Shown: positions 9,915 to 17,331 of the stretch, one piece after another | Layout: each line of letters starts with the position of its first letter | Numbering within the stretch: the first letter of the stretch is position 1 | Assembly (NCBI RefSeq): GCF_001280845.1 | Contig: NZ_LGHP01000001.1 | Location: 3,498,418-3,562,417 of the forward strand | Source of the DNA: Bacillus sp. FJAT-28004 | Lineage (GTDB): Bacteria > Bacillota > Bacilli > Paenibacillales > Paenibacillaceae | Reading direction: 5' to 3' | Length of the DNA: 64,000 nucleotides | Translations under genes and position numbers: made by a program | Notes under the pieces: generated by a model | The model's database searches: none | Told to the model about the DNA's origin: nothing | What the model saw: the letters and a program-made list of their open reading frames with translations, nothing else

Positions 9915-11533
9915 AGGCACTAATCATTGATGATGAGAAGCATGTTAGGGAAGCGATTCGTTTACTTGTCCCATGGGATGAATTCGGCATTGATAGGCTG
10001 CTCGAAGCACAGGATGGCATGGCCGCTACTGCATTAATTCGCACGGAACGGCCAGAAATTATTTTTACCGATATGATGATGCCTAATATGGATGGCACGG
10101 AGCTGCTGCAATGGGTGGCTGAGCATGCGCCCGCTAGTAAAATCATCGTCATCAGCGGACATGACGACTTTAGCCTCGTTCGCCATGCCGTAAAATACGG
10201 CGGTATCGATTATATTTTAAAGCCTATTGATGCAGAGCAGCTCATTAGTGCTTTGGCGAAAGCGGTAAGCAGCTATAATGCAGAGGAGCAGGAGCGAAGC
10301 CGTAAAAATAGGATGAACATCGAGCTTAATCAGCTTAAGCCGATGTACCTGGAGCAATATTTTTCAACGTTGATCAACGAACCTGGCTCCTACCCTAACT
10401 TTGCCGATACGCTCAGACTGGAATTGGGTATTATGAAGCCCATACCTCGTGCACGCATTGCGCTGGTTAAGCTTGAGCTCACCTCTCCCTTCATAAGAGA
10501 AAAATTCGCTTCAGGACTCGATTTGCTGTTGTTCTCCTTGACGAATATTTGCAATGAATTTCTAAAGGACAAAGAAATCGGCTTCGCGCTTCGCCACCGA
10601 GGACAAGATCAAGAGCTATTGCTGCTATTCTGGGGAGATGGAGAGCCGGCGCCTGCATTGATTAAAGAAATAAATGATGCCATATTTATGATACTCAAGA
10701 CGCGGTTTCATTTTGGACTCGGGCATTCTGCTGCCTTTCCTGCATCAGCGGCCATCGCTTATCAACAAGCGAAGCATGCGCTTTTACGCCGAAACTTGCT
10801 CGTTAACGATTCGTATTGCCATACCTTTGACGCGGCTGTTCATCATCAAAACAACACACTGCTGCTCTTTAGTGAGCACGAGGAAAGAATAAAGTTTGCG
10901 GTACAGAGCGGAAATAAAGAACAGATACGCCGCGCTTTAAAGCCATGGTTCGATACGCTTGATCAAGCTGGCTTCATTTCGTTAGAGCAGCTGATCCACT
11001 GGAGACAGCAATTCGAGTTAGCCAAGTCCATTTGGGAATACAAAAGCGAAAAAAGCAAAAGTGACAGTAAGCATGACTTAGCTGAGGAACAGGCACTCTT
11101 ATCTTTGGATGCCCATGGATTTTTCGATTATGAGCAGTGGAAGCAGGACATCTTTACGGAAACATGCGATGTTTCCATGAGAATGACTGAACATGACAAG
11201 GAACGAAGTGTCATCGAGGACATCGCAACCTATATTGAACAGCATCCCCATGAGGAGATTACGCTTCAGGATATATCCGAGCGCTTTTATTTAAGCAGGG
11301 AATACATTTCGCGTAAATTCAAGCAAGAGACAAACGGAAATCTGTCAGACTTTATTGCGGAGGTTCGGATCAAGCGGGCGAAGGAGCTGCTGGGGAATGG
11401 GCAATTAAAAATTTCACAGGTTGCTGAGCTGGTTGGCTTCCAAGACGAGAAATATTTTAGCCGTGTCTTCAAGAAACGCACAAACTGCACGCCGAACGAC
11501 TATAGGAAACATCACTACAGCGGAGATAATTAG
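9911..11533 (+). CDS. Response regulator with AraC-type DNA-binding domain, YesN type
   Basis: Cytoplasmic partner of the preceding kinase, overlapping it by 4 nt (ATGA). The receiver domain has acidic pair DD at residues 7-8, phospho-acceptor D54 in IIFTDMMMPNMDG and the conserved Lys in DYILKPID. A long middle region of about 290 residues leads to a C-terminal double helix-turn-helix of the AraC family (ITLQDISERFYLSREYISRKF and ISQVAELVGFQDEKYFSRVFKK). The 540-residue length is typical of YesN. It most likely activates the divergent transporter operon and perhaps the mannosidase operon. Confidence 0.9.
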   Translation: MKALIIDDEKHVREAIRLLVPWDEFGIDRLLEAQDGMAATALIRTERPEIIFTDMMMPNMDGTELLQWVAEHAPASKIIVISGHDDFSLVRHAVKYGGIDYILKPIDAEQLISALAKAVSSYNAEEQERSRKNRMNIELNQLKPMYLEQYFSTLINEPGSYPNFADTLRLELGIMKPIPRARIALVKLELTSPFIREKFASGLDLLLFSLTNICNEFLKDKEIGFALRHRGQDQELLLLFWGDGEPAPALIKEINDAIFMILKTRFHFGLGHSAAFPASAAIAYQQAKHALLRRNLLVNDSYCHTFDAAVHHQNNTLLLFSEHEERIKFAVQSGNKEQIRRALKPWFDTLDQAGFISLEQLIHWRQQFELAKSIWEYKSEKSKSDSKHDLAEEQALLSLDAHGFFDYEQWKQDIFTETCDVSMRMTEHDKERSVIEDIATYIEQHPHEEITLQDISERFYLSREYISRKFKQETNGNLSDFIAEVRIKRAKELLGNGQLKISQVAELVGFQDEKYFSRVFKKRTNCTPNDYRKHHYSGDN

Positions 11534-11652
11534 CGGGCAATCGGATTAACTGTAGGTTCAAGCTCAAACGTTAGCGTTCGTCTTTTGCAGCAAATGCTGT
11601 CATCTTGCTCAGCTATATAAACGGATTCAAAAGTTGAGATTAATACAAAAAA

Positions 11653-11702
11653 AAGCTGAGCTTCGTTCAGTTGGCATTCGCCATCCGAGCAAAACTCAGC
11701 TT
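11653..11702 (-). terminator. Intrinsic terminator of ydjO
   Basis: AAGCTGAG (11653-11660) pairs with CTCAGCTT (11695-11702) around a 34-nt loop. On the minus strand the stem is followed by a run of eight T, so it ends transcription of ydjO, whose stop is 23 nt upstream. It may also help end the convergent response-regulator transcript. Confidence 0.75.
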
Positions 11703-11724
11703 CTCTTTGCCTCTGAAGGGACAC

Positions 11725-11955
11725 CTACATGATCGGTGTACCCTTCTTCAACGTCTTCATGTCACTATTGGAGTTATTGAGCGCGGGCAGCATTTTCTCG
11801 CCGCTGACCATTGGTTCATGGCAGATTAAACAAGTAGGAACGTGATCAAACGCGAAGTTATCGCGCATCCAACTGTTGCACCCTTCCGTCTCGCATGTCC
11901 ATACCTTCGTGTTTTCTTCCGGAATTTCTTCAAGCGGTTTTTTACGATTGTACAT
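11725..11955 (-). CDS. ydjO: Cold-inducible YdjO family protein
   Basis: Small 76-residue protein with two paired cysteine motifs, WTCETEGCNSWMRDNF and PTCLICHEPMVSG, which probably bind zinc. This pattern matches the YdjO family of Bacillales, named for a cold-induced B. subtilis gene; the molecular role is not known. The ATG at 11955 is preceded by AAGGGGGC. The mRNA leader holds a hairpin with a T-run only about 31 nt before the start codon, listed separately, and a terminator follows the gene. The last third (NNSNSDMKTLKKGTPIM) is variable-looking. Confidence 0.8.
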   Translation of the reverse strand: MYNRKKPLEEIPEENTKVWTCETEGCNSWMRDNFAFDHVPTCLICHEPMVSGEKMLPALNNSNSDMKTLKKGTPIM

Positions 11956-11980
11956 GTGGTCAGCCCCCTTCGCGATAAAA

Positions 11981-12018
11981 AAGGAAAAACTGCCTCGAAC
12001 TTAGAGTAAGGGGCAGTT
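11981..12018 (-). terminator. Terminator-like hairpin in front of ydjO (possible attenuator)
   Basis: AACTGCC (11988-11994) pairs with GGCAGTT (12012-12018). Read on the minus strand the stem is followed by TTTTTCCTTTTTT, so it looks like a complete intrinsic terminator. It lies between the small genes at 12121-12479 and ydjO, and only 31 nt separate it from the ydjO ATG, which leaves little room for a promoter downstream. It therefore either ends the upstream transcript or attenuates ydjO. Confidence 0.6.
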
Positions 12019-12120
12019 ATCATTTATAAACAGCAGTGTATTGTGAATATTTGCTTCAAACTTGCAATTGATTTTATTGTACCATATTTCGTCCAATAAA
12101 GGCAAATATCAGCCTATACT

Positions 12121-12306
12121 TTAGCGCCTTTTTTTTGGAGAAGCACAGTAATAAGCAAACAGCTGCTCGATCGGCTTGAAATATAGATGCCCATCCTCCC
12201 ACGGCTGAAAATGAGTATCCATTCTGGAATCGTTCCAATCCGCCGGTGTCCCCGTCGTACTTAGCTTTCTAGGCAGCACCGGTAGCAGCTCCTCTGGTTC
12301 GAGCAC
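12121..12306 (-). CDS. Hypothetical 61-residue protein
   Basis: No function is recognised. The frame starts at GTG 12306, five bases after the stop of the preceding small gene, and encodes an aromatic-rich sequence (ADWNDSRMDTHFQPWEDGHLYFKPIEQLFAYYC) ending in a basic KKRR tail. Composition looks protein-like rather than random, and the tight spacing suggests translational coupling, but there is no clear ribosome binding site. A terminator-like hairpin lies about 100 nt downstream. It could be a non-coding read-through frame; moderate doubt remains. Confidence 0.45.
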   Translation of the reverse strand: MLEPEELLPVLPRKLSTTGTPADWNDSRMDTHFQPWEDGHLYFKPIEQLFAYYCASPKKRR

Positions 12307-12311
12307 TCGGT

Positions 12312-12479
12312 CTAGTTATCACAGTAAATGAACACGTTGCGCCCACATTTGAAGCATCCAATCGTCATGATCTCCCCTTGCTCCATTAGCTGCTGAACAG
12401 CTTTTCCCTGCTTCGCCGCTTCGACTGCTTCCGATTCAAAGCCCTCTCTGATTTGTGCCCTTGCAATGACTCTAAACAT
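12312..12479 (-). CDS. Conserved-looking microprotein with a single CxxC (55 residues)
   Basis: The minus strand from ATG 12479 encodes MFRVIARAQIREGFESEAVEAAKQ and so on, ending MTIGCFKCGRNVFIYCDN and TAG. GGGAG lies 5 nt before the start. The N-terminal half is amphipathic and helical; the C-terminal GCFKCGRNVFIYC contains three cysteines that could bind a metal. Family not recognised. The next frame begins just after its stop, so the pair could be a two-gene unit or one gene split by a frameshift. Confidence 0.55.
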   Translation of the reverse strand: MFRVIARAQIREGFESEAVEAAKQGKAVQQLMEQGEIMTIGCFKCGRNVFIYCDN

Positions 12480-12564
12480 AAAATCTCCCGCTCCGCTCGT
12501 ATGGTTAACTGAAGTTCATTTAATCTTATAACTTCCCTCTATATTTAAACGCTAATTAACTTTA

Positions 12565-13023
12565 TCAAAATGGCTGATACACCATCAGTAAGATGAGCAG
12601 AAATGCAAAAACATGCGTTATGCCTTCTATTTTTGCTGACTGCTTGGTTATCGCTTTATACTCGGGAGGGAGTTCTTCTCCCTTATGATTTTCCAAGATG
12701 GCCGCTTGCGCTTTCAAGTTTCTCGGCAGCATGCCGATCACAAATATCTGAGTAATCAAGTAGATGGCGATTGACGCGATAAACCACGCCTCCGTGAACA
12801 ATGAGGTTTCCAAAATCCCCATGATAAGACCGGTCAGTAATAAGCTGATGCTCCCCACCTTGGGCAAAATCTCTAAATTTTTCAATAGCTGCAGGGTATA
12901 CTTAGCCTGAGTAGCCGTCTTCGCCATTCTCACTAATATCGGAAAACCAAATACCACTCCAAGCCCCATCACCGCAGCTAACACATGAATAAATAAGACG
13001 CTGGTATACAACACATCAATCAT
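12565..13023 (-). CDS. Small integral membrane protein, DUF2269-like
   Basis: About 152 residues with four predicted membrane helices: VLYTSVLFIHVLAAVMGLGVVFGFP, LPKVGSISLLLTGLIMGILE, WFIASIAIYLITQIFVIGML and HVFAFLLILLMVYQP. A His in the first helix (FIHVLAAV) and the overall spacing recall DUF2269 and related CopD/cytochrome-b561-like small membrane proteins; the function is unknown. The open frame extends to 13149, but that extension is not membrane-like and is probably non-coding. ATG 13023 was chosen because it precedes the first helix; AGAGG lies very close to it, so the nearby GTG at 13014 is an alternative start. Confidence 0.65.
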   Translation of the reverse strand: MIDVLYTSVLFIHVLAAVMGLGVVFGFPILVRMAKTATQAKYTLQLLKNLEILPKVGSISLLLTGLIMGILETSLFTEAWFIASIAIYLITQIFVIGMLPRNLKAQAAILENHKGEELPPEYKAITKQSAKIEGITHVFAFLLILLMVYQPF

Positions 13024-13226
13024 TCCTCTCAGGTATGGTGGGCCCCAACCTAGTTGTGCGAGAAAGACTCTGTTCTTGTCGTATATAACGGTACCATAAG
13101 GGAGCTCTCCGCTACAATTTATCGATTTTTTCAAAAAAAATGATGCCAACGCCTGTTTTTTTTAATGTTGGATATTCTAATAAAGGCAGTTGAAAGAAAT
13201 GCCCATAACCGAGGAGGGAACAACAA

Positions 13227-13358
13227 TTGGAAAGCACGAGTGAGTTTGTCCAAAAGGTACAGGATACGCAGCGTAAAGCCGAGCTCAACAAAAGAAGAAA
13301 CGGTAACGGCAACCCTGCAGAGAGACTAGCCACCAAACAGCACAGCACCAATAAGTAA
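13227..13358 (+). CDS. Microprotein, DUF4023-like (43 residues)
   Basis: TTG 13227 preceded by GAGGAGG (13211-13217) opens a 43-codon frame: MESTSEFVQKVQDTQRKAEL followed by NKRRNGNGNPAERLATKQHSTNK and TAA. The charged helix followed by a NGNP/KQH tail resembles DUF4023 proteins of Bacillus and Paenibacillus, whose function is unknown. The ribosome binding site is nearly ideal. A rho-independent hairpin lies about 100 nt after the stop. Confidence 0.6.
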   Translation: MESTSEFVQKVQDTQRKAELNKRRNGNGNPAERLATKQHSTNK

Positions 13359-13463
13359 ATAAATCATTACATGAACAAATGAATGAATACGCTCATTAAG
13401 CCTATTCATGTTCATTAGCTGAAAATGCTAATTTCGCTAAAAAAGATGTTCATCGCAAAAGAG

Positions 13464-13491
13464 GGTGCTGTCATTGTTGGATGGCAGCACC
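13464..13491 (+). terminator. Intrinsic terminator after the DUF4023-like gene
   Basis: GGTGCTG (13464-13470) pairs with CAGCACC (13485-13491), extended inward by two further pairs. A weak T-rich stretch (ttgttatg) follows. It is the only terminator-like element after the microprotein gene on the plus strand. Confidence 0.55.
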
Positions 13492-13699
13492 TTGTTATGC
13501 GGAGACAGTTGTCTCTACTTATTGGATATCACATAAAGTGATGCCTACTTCTTGCTTCGATAGCTAACTCGAAAGTATGTAATCTACATTAATGTTTCTT
13601 ACTGCCCAGCGTACAATAAATCCTCTAACTTACCTGCAAGTATGTAATCGATAATGTATTGAACACCTTAGACGTCGCGCACCACATCGCAGCCGCAGA

Positions 13700-13888
13700 T
13701 TCTAGTGTAGTTTGTGCAATAGAATTCCCTCTCACACCACAATAATCATGCTCCATTGCAGTTCGTGCAACAGAATCGTCTAAAATTGTTTCTTTCCGTG
13801 CTGCGGCAGCAGTTTCTATTGCATTTCTGCAATGGGAGCCGTTATGCAGCGCCTTGTGTCAGGTTTCTATTGTATTTTGTGCAGCTTG
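13700..13888. repeat. Cluster of four TGCA-core palindromic repeats (cluster 1)
   Basis: Four copies of an imperfect ~25-bp palindrome lie at 13700-13724, 13751-13775, 13814-13836 and 13865-13888. The consensus is TTCTATTGCA, five bases, TGCAATAGAA. Copies are diverged and separated by unrelated sequence, so they are dispersed units and not a tandem array. The same family recurs at 27671-27858 and 61615-61805. The rest of the 13359-14005 gap holds the terminator above and a 12-nt direct repeat AAGTATGTAATC (13573-13584 and 13638-13649), with no gene. Confidence 0.75.
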
Positions 13889-14005
13889 GCTAGCGAGTTC
13901 CGTTAAGTATTGGCACAAATAAAAACCAGCCCTACATGTGATACCATGTTTGACTGGTCTATATTTATAACCTATTGACCATAAGCACATGATCTCTTCG
14001 AGCTT

Positions 14006-14332
14006 TTAAACGGAATACTCGTGAGGGTAGTAAGCAATATGGGAATCTGCAAAAATCGTGAGGCTATTCTCGTCAGCATCATATTCAACTGGGCCGTCTT
14101 TGACGTAATACCAGGTTTTTAGCGTCGGCTGATCGTCAAACTCATGGAAAACAAATACATTCAGCTCTGTCTTATGCGCAAGCAGGTCTTCAATGACCTC
14201 GCTCCATGGCACAGAAACCGTGAACCGCCAGCCTTCCCCCTGCGGAACGAGCGTATAGGGTACTTCCTGCTTATTCGAATCAATAAACATCCGTCCGCCT
14301 ACCGCATGTTTAACAAGAAACGTTTGTTTCAT
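14006..14332 (-). CDS. Hypothetical 108-residue protein behind a tandem hairpin leader
   Basis: No family is recognised. The sequence is soluble, acidic and beta-rich (MKQTFLVKHAVGGRMFIDSN, then GWRFTVSVPWSEVIEDLL and LNVFVFHEFDDQP), with no signal peptide or membrane segment. The ATG at 14332 has AGGAGG 8 nt upstream, and that AGGAGG is the last part of the third unit of a hairpin repeat array (14341-14459). The gene follows the pirin gene on the same strand with only the array between them, so the two may be co-transcribed. Another gene in this window (53900-54385) has the same type of leader. Confidence 0.7.
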   Translation of the reverse strand: MKQTFLVKHAVGGRMFIDSNKQEVPYTLVPQGEGWRFTVSVPWSEVIEDLLAHKTELNVFVFHEFDDQPTLKTWYYVKDGPVEYDADENSLTIFADSHIAYYPHEYSV

Positions 14333-14340
14333 CTCTTACC

Positions 14341-14459
14341 CCTCCTCAAAAGTTTGCGAATGCAAACTTACTTCGAAAGCCTTTGCTTAAAGCTTGCGAT
14401 AGCAAACTTACTTCGAAAGCATATGCTTAAGTTTGCGATAGCAAACTTACTTCGAAAGC
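14341..14459 (-). repeat. Three tandem hairpin units ending in a Shine-Dalgarno sequence (array A)
   Basis: Read on the minus strand, three units (14459-14421, 14420-14381, 14380-14342) each begin GCTTTCGAAGTAAG, continue with GTTTGC-n2/3-GCAAAC or a near copy that can fold as a hairpin, and end in a variable AT-rich tail. In the last unit the tail is replaced by TTTTGAGGAGG, the ribosome binding site of the 108-residue gene. Period 39-40 nt. A related array with the same orientation relative to its gene is at 53763-53890. It is not CRISPR: there are only three units and no unique spacers. Confidence 0.85.
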
Positions 14460-15158
14460 CTACGGCAAATCGATTAGCATAAAAAAGGCTGGAGCAGTAG
14501 CTGTGAGCATGAGCTCTTCTACAGCTTCAATTTGCGCCTCATCACCTGTCATGAGCGTTTCTCCATGAACCGACAGTTCACCATCAATGATATATATAAA
14601 TTGCTTGCGTCCCGGCTCAACAACGTATTCGAGCTGCTTTCCTTGCTCCAGCTTGCTCAGATAGATCGTCATATCTTGACTAATGGAGGCAGCTTGCTCT
14701 ACAACCTGATTAGAAACAACAGGAAGCAGCGCATTATGCAGCTTGCTCACATCAAATCGGATCGCTTCATAGGATGGCGTCATTCCTCGTTCCTGCGGCA
14801 TGAACCAAAGTTGGAGCAAACGCAGCTCCTCATCTTCAGATGCGTTGAATTCCGTATGGATGACGCCGGTGCCAGCTGACATTCGTTGTACCTCGCCAAA
14901 CGAGGATACGACCGAGTTGCCCAAATTATCCTCATGTCTAATTAGACCATTCAATACGATAGATACGATTTCCATGTCGCTGTGGGGATGAGCGCCAAAG
15001 CCTTTTCCCGGAGCCAAATAATCGTCATTGCACACACGCATCACACCAAAGCCTGTTCGATTCGGATCATAATAAGCTCCGAATGAGAAGCTTGGTTGGC
15101 TGCGCAGCCACCCTAGATCCGCCGAATGCCGCGATGCCGCGGGGAATACATCGATCAT
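14460..15158 (-). CDS. Pirin family protein (cupin dioxygenase-like)
   Basis: Bicupin of about 232 residues. The N-terminal cupin carries the pirin metal site: GFGAHPHSDMEIVSIVLNG (two His) followed by MSAGTGVIHTEFN (His and Glu). Bacterial pirins of the YhhW type can oxidise quercetin, but most have no proven substrate. ATG 15158 has GGAGGAG upstream; the frame extends to 15176 without support. The gene is last in a minus-strand run with an FAH-family hydrolase, an amidase and a gamma-glutamyltransferase, with a 68-nt gap before it, so an operon is possible. The end of the gene abuts the hairpin array. Confidence 0.88.
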   Translation of the reverse strand: MIDVFPAASRHSADLGWLRSQPSFSFGAYYDPNRTGFGVMRVCNDDYLAPGKGFGAHPHSDMEIVSIVLNGLIRHEDNLGNSVVSSFGEVQRMSAGTGVIHTEFNASEDEELRLLQLWFMPQERGMTPSYEAIRFDVSKLHNALLPVVSNQVVEQAASISQDMTIYLSKLEQGKQLEYVVEPGRKQFIYIIDGELSVHGETLMTGDEAQIEAVEELMLTATAPAFFMLIDLP

Positions 15159-15226
15159 CGTCTCTCCTCCAAACAACTTTTTATTTACTTACTTATTTAT
15201 AGCAGTTTTCAATTCTCCTAGCAAGC

Positions 15227-16087
15227 TTAATCTTGAACAGCATTCAGCAGCGGCTCAAAACCATCGATATAACAGCCTGCTATATCTCCGCCGCGAATAA
15301 CGACAGCTCCCGGCGTTCCTGTCATCATAATATCGCCAGGCAGCAGCGTCATCACTCTGGAATGAAAAGCTACGGCAGCAAAGGGACGGAACTTCATATT
15401 GAACACCTTGTTTCGATGCGCAACTTCACCATTGATCGTGGTCTCCACGTACAGCTCTAACAAATCAGGAAACTCATCCTTCGTAATAAACTCCGGTCCA
15501 AAGCTGAAGAAGGTATCAAAGCTTTTGGCTCTCGATAAGTACCGCTGATGTCTAGCGTGGATATCGGATGCCGTTACGTCAATTGTCGTCGTATAGCCTG
15601 CAATGACGTCATACACTTCGGCTACCGTTATGTTTTTGCAGGTTTTTCCGATAATTATGCCGAGTTCAGCTTCCGCTGTAATTTTCCCAACGCCATGTGG
15701 AATTTGAATGGCATCAAGCGGGCCGATAATCGTTGTGTCCGGTTTAATGAAGCTGACCGGCTCCTCATTCAGGTCTGCTAATGCAAGCTCCGCTGCATCT
15801 TTTACGTAGTTCATGCCGATGCCCCAAATTTTGCGAGGGTGACGATATAGTGGCGCGTATTGCACATCCTCGTAAGGAATTGCTGGCAATCGCTTTAGCT
15901 TTTCCTTACCCGCTCCTACGTACCATTCTGTTAAAGGCTCCAGCTCGCCCAGTCGAATAAGCTCGAACAGCTCCGTATTCCAGCTGGTTCGTTCAGCCTC
16001 ATTAATCGTTTCGATGAGAACAAGCCCCTTTGCGCTCGGGATCGCAGCAAGCTCCTTGCCATTCACTTTTACCGTTGATATTTTCAT
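15227..16087 (-). CDS. Fumarylacetoacetate hydrolase family protein
   Basis: The 286-residue protein has an N-terminal linker domain and a C-terminal FAH fold. Recognisable segments are IWGIGMNYVKDAAELA, the metal-binding ITAEAELGIIIGKTCKNI (Glu ligands) and the late LLPGDIMMTGTPGAVVIRGGD, typical of FAH-family C-C hydrolases, isomerases and decarboxylases. The exact substrate cannot be told from sequence. ATG 16087 has GGAG 9 nt upstream. It lies 19 nt after the amidase gene on the same strand, so they are likely co-transcribed and may act on the same small organic acid or amide. Confidence 0.88.
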   Translation of the reverse strand: MKISTVKVNGKELAAIPSAKGLVLIETINEAERTSWNTELFELIRLGELEPLTEWYVGAGKEKLKRLPAIPYEDVQYAPLYRHPRKIWGIGMNYVKDAAELALADLNEEPVSFIKPDTTIIGPLDAIQIPHGVGKITAEAELGIIIGKTCKNITVAEVYDVIAGYTTTIDVTASDIHARHQRYLSRAKSFDTFFSFGPEFITKDEFPDLLELYVETTINGEVAHRNKVFNMKFRPFAAVAFHSRVMTLLPGDIMMTGTPGAVVIRGGDIAGCYIDGFEPLLNAVQD

Positions 16088-16106
16088 CGCCAGCGGCTCC
16101 TTTTCT

Positions 16107-17297
16107 TTAACTTAATGGTCTTATTCGAGTCGAGACGCGATCAGCCACCCATTCCAGCAGCCTCATATCATGGCCTCTTCCCGCTATAAACGAAATGCCA
16201 ATTGGACAGCTAAGTTCTCCTGCAATCGGAACCGTAACCTGCGGCAGTCCTGCAAGCCCCGCCAAACAGCTCATTTCAAGCGTTTGTGCACGTCGCTGTT
16301 CAACCTCTGAGCCTGATAAACCAAGCAGCGGCGCTATGGCAGGCACAGTCGGCACAACGAGCACGGTATCCTCCCTGAGCCATTCATCCAAAAGAGCTCG
16401 TGCCTTCTCCCTCATTATGTATGCCGTATCACTGTTCTCTTGCTTCAATGTGCTCGCCCAAGCAAATCGCTCCGCAATGCCAGGTCCGAAGGCAGGCTGC
16501 TCTCGCAATATCCAATCCCGATGCTCACGCCAAATCTCTAATCCTTGAATGGTGCGAAAAGCATTCATCCACTCCCGCAACCCGCTTTGCGCGACGATTG
16601 CTTGTTCATGCCTCTCAACTAATTCCCTCAGCAATGGGAAATATTGCGTTGCAGCCGAGGATGTATGCTCATCCGTCAATGACCATACATCCTCGGCGAA
16701 TACCATTCGCGAGAAACTTGCTTTACTTTTCTCTTGCTTATCGAGCAGTACACTTCCCACTTTACGAAGTGTCTGCGCGTCGCGAGCCATCCAGCCTACC
16801 GTATCGAAGCTAGGCGCCAGCGGTATAAGCCCAGTCGTATCTACTGCCCCATGTGTAGGCCGTATTCCATAAATTCCGCAATAAGCGGATGGCACGCGAA
16901 TGGAGCCTCCCGTGTCGGTCCCAATAGCGAAGTCCGCTAAGCCTGCTGCTACCGCAACTGCTGAACCGCTAGAGGAGCCTCCGGGTATCCGACCTAACGC
17001 TTTTGGATTCACCGGAGTCCCATAATGGGCATTCTCCCCGTTAATGCTGTACATCAATTCATCCGTAATCGTCGTCCCTTCTAATCTTGCGCCTTTGCTA
17101 AGCAGCCGCTTTATGACCGCCGCATGATTAGTCGCCTCATTATGAGTTCGCAGCCAATCCGGGTTACCCGCTCCAGAGACGTGGCCAGCAATATCGAATA
17201 CATCCTTTATCGCAAACGTTTTGCCGCTTAAGACACCTTCAGCTAAAGGCTCTATCACAAGCTGCTCCGTCGCATAAACATTCCAGCTTTGCTTCAT
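16107..17297 (-). CDS. Amidase (amidase signature family)
   Basis: Hydrolase of a small amide or ureido compound, about 396 residues, shorter than GatA. The Ser-cisSer-Lys triad is visible: Lys31 in FAIKDVFDIAG, Ser108 at the start of SSSGSAVAVAAG and Ser132 in GTDTGGSIRVPSAYCG; the spacing fits the family. The length and GRIPGGSSSGS context resemble the AtzF/DUR1-type or small-amidase branch, but the substrate is unknown. ATG 17297 was preferred to TTG 17300 because GGGAGG lies upstream. It sits 34 nt after the gamma-glutamyltransferase gene and 19 nt before the FAH gene, so all three look like one operon. Confidence 0.9.
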   Translation of the reverse strand: MKQSWNVYATEQLVIEPLAEGVLSGKTFAIKDVFDIAGHVSGAGNPDWLRTHNEATNHAAVIKRLLSKGARLEGTTITDELMYSINGENAHYGTPVNPKALGRIPGGSSSGSAVAVAAGLADFAIGTDTGGSIRVPSAYCGIYGIRPTHGAVDTTGLIPLAPSFDTVGWMARDAQTLRKVGSVLLDKQEKSKASFSRMVFAEDVWSLTDEHTSSAATQYFPLLRELVERHEQAIVAQSGLREWMNAFRTIQGLEIWREHRDWILREQPAFGPGIAERFAWASTLKQENSDTAYIMREKARALLDEWLREDTVLVVPTVPAIAPLLGLSGSEVEQRRAQTLEMSCLAGLAGLPQVTVPIAGELSCPIGISFIAGRGHDMRLLEWVADRVSTRIRPLS

Positions 17298-17331
17298 CAA
17301 GCTCCCCGCCTCCCTTCAACCACTTTCAACC

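Noticed and set aside
13112..13351. 79-residue hydrophobic minus-strand ORF
   Set aside because: Shadow of the DUF4023-like microprotein gene on the plus strand and without a ribosome binding site.
14341..14459. CRISPR-like short array
   Set aside because: Only three units, no unique spacers of constant length, no cas genes; the units are contiguous and end in a ribosome binding site.
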